A stretch of 64,000 nucleotides of DNA from Parvibaculaceae bacterium (GTDB lineage: Bacteria > Pseudomonadota > Alphaproteobacteria > Parvibaculales > Parvibaculaceae), in contig JAPWJY010000001.1 in NCBI GenBank assembly GCA_028283765.1, forward strand, positions 66,357-130,356. Reading direction: 5' to 3'. Shown here piece by piece: positions 53,526 through 61,400 of the stretch. How positions within the stretch are numbered: the first letter of the stretch is position 1; every line of letters starts with the position of its first letter. The translations under genes were made by a program, and so were the position numbers. The notes beneath the pieces were generated by a model, which searched no databases, was not told the DNA's origin, and was given only the letters and a program-made list of their open reading frames with translations.

Positions 53526-54414
53526 GAGCCTCCACGAGATGATCGAGAACGACGCGTGTCTTGGGCGGCATCCGGCGACCGAGTGGGATCAGAGCATGTA
53601 CCGGAGGACCCTCGACATCGGCTTCCGGCAGCACGCGCTGCAACTCGCCGGATAGGATGTGGGGATAAGAGACGCGGTCGAACAGTTGCGCGATGCCGAA
53701 TCCGGCAATCGCGGCATCGATCATCCCGCGCCCGTCGCTCAGGATCAAACTCGCCCTGGGAGAAATTTCAGTCGTGCTTCCCGCCTCGAAAACCGTCCAT
53801 GGACGAAGCTGGCCCGAGCCCGCGCGAAAGATGATCGCTTCCTGATTCCACAGATCCTTCACGGCGGCAATAGGCTCACGCTTCCGCAGATAATCCGCCG
53901 AAGCATATAAGCCCAGACGCAGATTGCAGAGCTTGCGCACGGTCATGTCGCCACCGGCCGGCAGCGCGCCAATGCGCACCACGATATCCCAGCCTTCGCC
54001 AACGGCGTCGGACTGCCGGTCGCTCAGGGAAAGCTCCAGCATGACCTTGGGATATCGCTCCCTCACCGATACGAACATCGGAAAGAGCAGCCGCCCGAAA
54101 CCGAGTGGCGCGTCGATCCTGACACGGCCCGCAGGTTCCTCGCGGCGGGCGGCCAGCGCGGTTTCCGCTTCGCCGAGGCCGTCCAGCGCGGCGCGCGCCG
54201 CCTCAAGATAGGTCTGGCCCTCCTCCGTGAGACGCACGGCGCGCGTGGTCCGCTGGAAAAGGCGCGTCCCCAGCCTGCCTTCAAGACGCTGCACCGCCTT
54301 GCCCACATTCGACTTGCTCGTGCCGAGCTGTTCCGCCGCCCGGGTAAAGCTGGCGTGTTCGGCCACCGCGACAAAGGTGGCGATGTCGTGTATCGGCGGC
54401 GTATTCCGGGTCAT
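53503..54414 (-). CDS. LysR-family regulator, paralogue of the upstream one
   Basis: A 303-residue LysR-type regulator, closely similar throughout to the gene at 52572-53525. It shares the segments SFTRAAEQLGTSKSNVGKAVQ, RLFQRTTRAVRLTEEGQTYL and DMTVRKLCNLRLGLYASADY. It is convergent with that gene with overlapping 3' ends, an inverted paralogous pair. The ATG at 54414 with GGAG upstream is preferred; the frame extends 22 codons further. Its promoter faces the ChaC gene, which starts about 230 nt away in the other direction. Targets unknown. Confidence 0.93.
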   Translation of the reverse strand: MTRNTPPIHDIATFVAVAEHASFTRAAEQLGTSKSNVGKAVQRLEGRLGTRLFQRTTRAVRLTEEGQTYLEAARAALDGLGEAETALAARREEPAGRVRIDAPLGFGRLLFPMFVSVRERYPKVMLELSLSDRQSDAVGEGWDIVVRIGALPAGGDMTVRKLCNLRLGLYASADYLRKREPIAAVKDLWNQEAIIFRAGSGQLRPWTVFEAGSTTEISPRASLILSDGRGMIDAAIAGFGIAQLFDRVSYPHILSGELQRVLPEADVEGPPVHALIPLGRRMPPKTRVVLDHLVEALKSPLPV

Positions 54415-54648
54415 CAATGCACTCCACGACGACAAAGCGGCGATAGAGCGAGATTTTATCACCGAAGCAGCGTCAGTCATACCGCACCATCAGGCGTTCA
54501 GTGCCTGTGCCAGAAATCTGGATACCGGTTTGGCCCTGACAGATTGTCCCCTCCTGGACGACAGACTATCGCCGCTCCACAGGTTTATCTCCCGAAGCGG
54601 GCACGCCATAAAAGCCGGGAAACGAAACCGGATATGGGAAGAGCAATC

Positions 54649-55413
54649 ATGCAGACATGCGACCTTTGCCCGTCATCGGCCGACAGCGCGGAAGCCGCAC
54701 CGCTATCGTCCCCCGATGCCCCGCTGCTCTCCCGCGCTTTCATTGAGACGGGAAGCCTCAAGGCCTCCTTTGCCCGAGAAGCACCAAACCTGCGGCTCCT
54801 CAGCGACGCCGAACGTGCCGCCTCCCTGCGCATGACCCTTGACACAAGGCCACCGGGCAGCATCTGGCTGTTCGCCTATGGATCGCTGATCTGGAATCCG
54901 ACCATACGAAGCGCCGAACAGTGCATCGCGCGAATCGAGGGATGGCATCGCACCTTCTGCCTCTCCACCATCGCCGGGCGTGGCTCGGTAGACAGACCAG
55001 GACTGGTTCTGGCGCTCGATGCCGGCGGTACCTGCCAAGGCGTCGCCTACCGGCTTGCCGAGACCGAAGCCGAAAGCGAACTGGCCTTGCTGTGGCGCCG
55101 GGAAATGGTGACGGCGGCCTATATACCGCGCTGGATCGACATTTTCGACGAACAAGACAACGCCTTCGGTAAGGCAATCGCCTTCACCATCAACCCCGCC
55201 AGTCCTCACTACGCCCGCAACCTTGAAACCTCAGCCACCGTGCACCGGCTGGCCACAGGCGTAGGCAGCCTTGGAAGCTCGGCGGAATATCTCTTCCGGA
55301 CCAGGGATGGCTTGCGCACCTGCGGCATTCCCGACCCGGAACTGGAACAGCTCGCCGCAGAGGTCGAGGCTGCCATAACCGCGAAAGCGCTTCACGAAAA
55401 TGAGAGCCTCTAA
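54649..55413 (+). CDS. ChaC-type gamma-glutamylcyclotransferase
   Basis: A 254-residue cytosolic enzyme of the ChaC family, which cleaves the gamma-glutamyl group of glutathione to 5-oxoproline and Cys-Gly. The defining N-terminal strand is IWLFAYGSLIWNP, followed by the family segments IEGWHRTFCLSTIAGRGS and DRPGLVLALDAGG, and LWRREMVTAAYIPRW. The chain fits the usual 180-250 residues with an N-terminal addition of about 65 residues. The ATG at 54649 has GGAAGAG upstream and is preferred to 54634; the frame itself reaches back to 54355 into the LysR gene. It converges with the second giant exoprotein gene 23 nt away. Confidence 0.92.
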   Translation: MQTCDLCPSSADSAEAAPLSSPDAPLLSRAFIETGSLKASFAREAPNLRLLSDAERAASLRMTLDTRPPGSIWLFAYGSLIWNPTIRSAEQCIARIEGWHRTFCLSTIAGRGSVDRPGLVLALDAGGTCQGVAYRLAETEAESELALLWRREMVTAAYIPRWIDIFDEQDNAFGKAIAFTINPASPHYARNLETSATVHRLATGVGSLGSSAEYLFRTRDGLRTCGIPDPELEQLAAEVEAAITAKALHENESL

Positions 55414-55414
55414 T

Positions 55415-55448
55415 GCCGGGCGAGGGCTGAAAATCCTCAGCGCCCGGC
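55415..55448. terminator. Hairpin between ChaC and second giant exoprotein
   Basis: GCCGGGCG and CGCCCGGC form a perfect 8-bp stem, with CTGA/TCAG inner pairing and AAATCC at the tip. It spans the gap between the convergent ChaC and exoprotein stops and overlaps the last codons of the latter. T-tracts are weak. Confidence 0.4.
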
Positions 55449-58400
55449 GAGCTTTTGCCGCTCCTCTATCGTCAGATACCGGCTTTCCGCATTGTCCAGC
55501 CTGCCCGCGCCCAGAATTTGAACGGCGCTTCCGGTATCGTAACTCGCGGTCTTGTAGGGATCGGACACTTCTGACCGCCGCTCGTTATTCTGGTTCCGTT
55601 TCTGCGGCTGCGTGTCCTCACCGCCGCCATATCCGATGACCTCGACGGTGATGATGGAGGGGAGGTCCTGTCCGGTGTTGGCCTGACGCCCGGCATTGCC
55701 CGCCGCCGCCGCCGCGGCACCAGCCGCGTTCGACGCCGTGGTCAACGCCCCGATGTTGGGTACCGCCGCCGTCGGAATGCCCGCCGACGTCCCCTGCACC
55801 TTGATGTTGGCCGCATTGACGACATGGAGCGCGGCAATGTTGATGTTGCCGCTGACCCGGATGCCCGCCTCGCCCGCATCCACCGTGCCCAGAGGCGCGA
55901 TCAGGTCGATGTCTCCCGGGGGCACGTCCGGGATCGGGTTGAGGGTCGCGATGCCCGCACCCGTCGAGGGCACCTGCGGCGCGAGCGCAACATTGCCATA
56001 GATGTCATAGGTCCGTTTGGGCGGGGTATAGATCACCGTCGTCTTGCTGCCCCGACCGGCATTGATGTCGCCTTCCGCCGACCAGGCGAGGATATCGCCC
56101 CCGAACGTCGTCATGATGCGCGACAGGCCAAGCAGCAGGCTGTTCTGCGAATAGATCTGGATATTGCCCTCGCCCTGGGTGATGAGACCGGCATCGGCTC
56201 CCGGCGCCAGCCCTTCGGTGCCGACGGTGACGCCGCCGCCCGGGGCAAGGAACTGGATATCCCCGCCGAAGTCGGTGTGGACATAGCCGCTGTTGATCGT
56301 GGCATTGGCTCCGCTTCCGGACGAGGCCGAGAACATGGTGATGTCGCCCTGATAGGCGTCTTGGTTCGGGAACAGCGCCGCTATGGCGTTGCGGCCACGC
56401 AGATAGCTACCGTAACGCGGGCCGTTGACGTCATTGTATTCGCGTCCGCCCGCCGTCAGTTCGGCGTAATAGACCTGCCGCAGGAAGACCCGCTGCTGGG
56501 CGGCTGGTAGCGCAAGGAAGTAGGCCAGCGCATCCTGCGCCGAACCGGAATAGCCAAACCTGCTCTTGAGCCAGTCGATGAGTTCACTGTCGTAAGTCTT
56601 TGCGACCTTGCCGGGCTGGCCGGCGAGGGGACCGTCACCGGCGAGATTGGCCGGATCGAGATAGAGCTTGGCGAAATCCGTCCAGTCCACCTGCCCGACA
56701 CCGGGCGTACCCGCGCCGACACCGGCCTGCATCACCACGCTGGCCCCCGGACGGGTATCGCCCGACACCAGAGCGCCGATGCTCTCCACACTCGCCGTCG
56801 AGCCCTGATAGATGTTCTTGCCTGCCGTCATCTCCAGCGTGCCCGGACCCGCGATCTGAATACCGGCATAGATATAGCCGTCACTTCTCCTCGTGTTCGG
56901 GCCCGCATAGATAATATTGCCCCCGGCCGCGATCACCGACACATCGGCTGGATCGTTTTGCAGGATCGTCGCGTTGAGATTGACGACATCCCCACCAGCC
57001 ATGATCTGCACTGGCTTCACCGCACGATAGAAATTATAATTGTCATATCCCGGAGAATTGAAAATTCGATAGAGAAAAACCGAACCGTAAGACAGATCGA
57101 GAATATCGCCTGTCACAGCGTAGATGTGGGATATGACGCCGGGATTAGCTGCTGAACTCGCATCCGTCACGGTGTTCGGGCCGAACACAAATGGATTGCC
57201 ACCCAGCCCACCATATCCAAAAAAGCTATCGTAATTATAACTGTAGGCTTTCCAATTCGAATCGCTGTCGGAGACCTTATTAAGGTCTTTGTTCGGATCT
57301 CCCCAATAATTCGACGACAAGATCAATCCGTCAGGCGAGGCGAACACCGCCCACCCCGGTTTGAAAGGAGTGGCAAGGCTGTCCATCGATGCGGAGAGAG
57401 GCCCGATTTCTGGAGTATTTATATCATGAACGATCATGCCCTCGGCAAGCAGATCAAGTTGCCCTGACGGAGACGGCAACATCAAACTTGAGCCACCGCC
57501 GCCCCCTGCATCGGTCAGGAAGATGTTTCCGCTCGACGCGGTCACGCGAAGGATGGGCGGCAGATAAAGCGTGGCCGCCTCATTATTGACATTTGAATCG
57601 ATTGGAGAGACATCGCCGCCCGCGGAGAAGAGGTCGAGCGCCGTCTGCGGCGTCCACAGGTCGAACCAGCTTACACTCTGTCCGCCGCTGGTGGCGACAT
57701 TCTGGGCCAGGCCGACACGACCCGGATCCTGGACCATACCCATGGCAAGATCGCCGCGTACACGCAGATCGATCGAGCCGTCGCCCGGCGCGAAGGAGCC
57801 CCCCGGCTGCGCCGTCGCCGCATATGCCTTCAACGGGTCGAGCGGCTGTGGATCGCCTTGCTGATGACCGAAATTGATCGGCGACAGCGTGCCAAAGGAA
57901 CCGGCCTGGACGATCGTGCCGCCGCGCAGGTTGACGAACTGGTTGCCGCCAGTGCCAATACTGCCACCAGCTGTCACTGAAAGTGTGCCGCCGCCGGTCT
58001 GGACCAGTTGATCGCCAATTACCCGGCCGCTGCCAGCGACCGCAGCGAGAATGCCGTGGCCGGCATCGCCGATGTCTCCGCCCGCATCGAGCGAGACGTT
58101 GCCGCCGCCAAGTGCGCCGATACCGGCGAATACTGAAAACTGCAGATGCGAGCCGACGTCGGCAGTATAAGAACCGAAATTGATGCCCCATGCCACCGGC
58201 TGGCCATCTCCACCCTGCCGCCACAGCCAGTTGCCGATCTGGTCCGCACCCGCCGGCATCGTACCATCGATATCGCCCTGCGCCCGCACCAGCACGTCGC
58301 CACCGTGCTCGGTGTAATACATGAATTGCGAACCGAACATGCTTTCGTATGCCGCGTTGGCCGCCCCCAGCACAGTGCCGTCCGGCATCAGGGCACGGGC

Positions 58401-61400
58401 CGGATCGTAGAGCGCGTTGGCGGCCGTGCCGGTCGCTGCAATCGGGGTACCGGCGGTGTAGACGCCGAAGGGCGAATCCTGCCGGAAATCACCACCCGCC
58501 AGCAAGTCGAGGTCGCCGGTGCCGGTGCGCAGCACACTGGGAATCGGATTGCCATTTGCATCGGCATTGGACGGACTGCTCAGTACAAGGTTTCCATTGC
58601 CGTCAAGGAGGCTTTGCATCGTCAAGACACTGCTGGAAGCGGCAGCGAGGTCCGCCCCCGCAACCAGACGGATGGAGGCCGACATCGAACCGGGGTGCAG
58701 CGGCGTGGACGAAGCCATCCCCGGCGATGCGGGGGTGCCGGCGCTGACGAGCGTCATCGCTACGCCCGGAAGGGGATAGCCGTCCTCAAACGCAATTCCC
58801 CAACTGGCATCAAGCTGGGTGCCGGCGGGGATTGTACTGCCCGGAGCATAGGGGGTGCCGCTGGTGCTCTGTTGTCCCCCGTAGGAGCTATAGAAATCAT
58901 CATTCGGAATTGTCCAGTCCTCGGTCAAATACAAGTTCTGGGTTGTATCGAAGTATCCTGCTCCGGGGCCCCATGGATTACTCCCATGCGAGAACAGCGA
59001 GTTGGTCGCAATATCCACCAGACCATCAAACACCGAAGGTGTCGCCGGTACGCGCGCCTCTCCCGGGGTGAAACCATCCGAAATGCTCCCTTTCACCGTG
59101 AGGTCGCCGCCCGCGCGGAAGGTCAGCGCCATCGGCTCCCCCGCACCGTAGCTCGAAGACTCCGCATTGCGATCGGCGCCCGGTCCATAGCGATAACCCG
59201 CCAGATCGATGTCGCCGGAGGTTGAGAGATTGCCGTCAGGCGTCCTGCTCTGCACCTCAACGCCCGGGCGGACGTGGAAGACGGAGCTATATCTGGCGTC
59301 CAGCAGACCCGTGATCCTGCCTTGCAGATCGCCGGTCAACTGGCCTCCCGCGACGTTGCCGCCGTAGATGTTGCCGATGAAGGCCTGGCTGTCCTGATCG
59401 ACCAGATCAAGCCAGTTCTGATCGATGATCTGGCCGTTGGCGTCGTCCGGATCGGCGGGGGCGTTCCTGTAGATGGCAAAGGCGCTCAGCGCGATGCTGG
59501 AGGCACCCTCGATGTTCAGTGGTCCCGCCGCGGAGATCGCGATGCTGTCACCGGTCGCGTTGGCCGGTGCGTCGCTGCCGGTCGCGCTGGCGGCCGAAGC
59601 CGTGCCGGTACGCGGGGCATTGAGTTCGAGATGACCGTAGGAAATGGCATTCGCCGGATCGGTGACGCGCATGTCAATGGTCGCACCCGGGGACAGGGTC
59701 AGCGTGCCGCTGGCCGTCGTCAGCGAGACATGAGCGGTGTTGTCGGCCTCGACCGGCGCGCCGTAGCTGTCGGTCTGCAACATGGTGCTGTGGGCATCGA
59801 GCACGGCAGTTGAAGAGAGTGTGAGATTATCCCGCGCCGCGAGCGTGATGCTGCCCGGCGTCGCGCCGCTGGCGTCGATAGCACCGTTCACCGTCAGGCT
59901 GCCGCCATCGACCGAGATGGTGACGATATGGGCCTTCACCTCGTTGCCGACGACAAGACCGCCCTGCTTGAGGTCGAACGAGCGCGCGCCGAAGAAACCT
60001 GCATCATTGAGCTTGTTGTTCAATGCGGCGAAGTCGCCGAAGCTTTGCGTCGTGATGCTGATCTGGCCACTGTCGTAACCGCCGGTCGCCGTTCCCTTCA
60101 GCGCGCCGTCAAAAGCCACGATACCGTTTGCCGCATCGGCCGCCATCGCCGAGATGGTCCCCGCGACATTGTTCTGCGCTGATACGTCGATCACCGAGCC
60201 TGCCGACTGGGTGATGTTGCCGTCCGCGCTTTCCAGCACGAGATCGCCGCCCCAGCTATATTTGGTGACATCATAGAAGGCGATGCCCCGGCCGGACAGA
60301 TCGATCACCGAGTTATCGCCGAGAGTGACATCGCCCGCTGCATTGAGCGTCAGCCTGCCGCTCGGCAGCGCGACCGCCGTATCGACGAACACGCTGTCGC
60401 CACTGAGCGAAATAGTGCCGCCCGTTCCTCCGATGTTCGATGTATTTGCAAGACCGGTGGCCGGGGCGATAACCTGGAGCGTACCGCCAGCCTCGACGGC
60501 CAGGACCGCATCGCCAACAGCCGTCAGCAGCGGGGTCGAGAGCGTCAGATTGCCGTCGGCAAGCGCGCCAGCGCCATCCAGACTTTTCCCGACCGACAAC
60601 GTGCTGTCGTCGTTCGTCGTAATCCGGTCGCTCGCGCTGAGGACGACGTTACCAAACCCGAGCACGCGGCGATCGAGAGCCGTTCCGCCGGTCGACCGGG
60701 TATGATCGGCATCATAGCCAAGTATGATCTGCTGGGCTGAGATGATCAGTGAACCGGCGCCGGTCCCTGGACCGTTCAGTGAAACCGCTGCCGGCGGCAA
60801 GCTGCCGTAAGGACTGGCCGCACTGCCGTTACCGGTGCGAACGCCATTCCATACCAGCATATCCGCCGTGATGCTGGCAGCATCGCCGGAGCCGCCAAGC
60901 CCATAGATCGAAGGCGTATTGAGGACTAACCGGACATCCGATGCGCTTTCAGACTGGCTTCTCGCATCGAGTGAAACGCTATCGATCAGATTCAACTGGC
61001 CGGTCGTCAAAGTGAGTTCTTCCAGGGCTGGCAGTCCCGAGCTTGACGATGGATGCAGCAGAACGTCGAGGGCATTCTGCGTCAGATTCCACCCGGCCGG
61101 GAGCTGCCCGGCCGCCTGCGCTGCGGCAAGCGACGCATCGGTTCCGGCATTGATCACGTTCTGCGAAACGGTGAGGTACTTCGCGCCGAGATCGACGTCT
61201 CCCATGGTGAGCGAACCCGCGGCCGCAAGCACGATGCTGCCGTCCGACCAGAGCCTGGCCCCACTGTCGATATTGATCGAGGCTGCACCGGCGACCGGAA
61301 GAAAATTGAACCATCCGTTTGCGACAGCCAGAACTGCTGGGCCCTGCGGCTGAGAGATTTCGGAAGACGTATTGCCGTAGACATAGCCGAGCGTTGAGTC

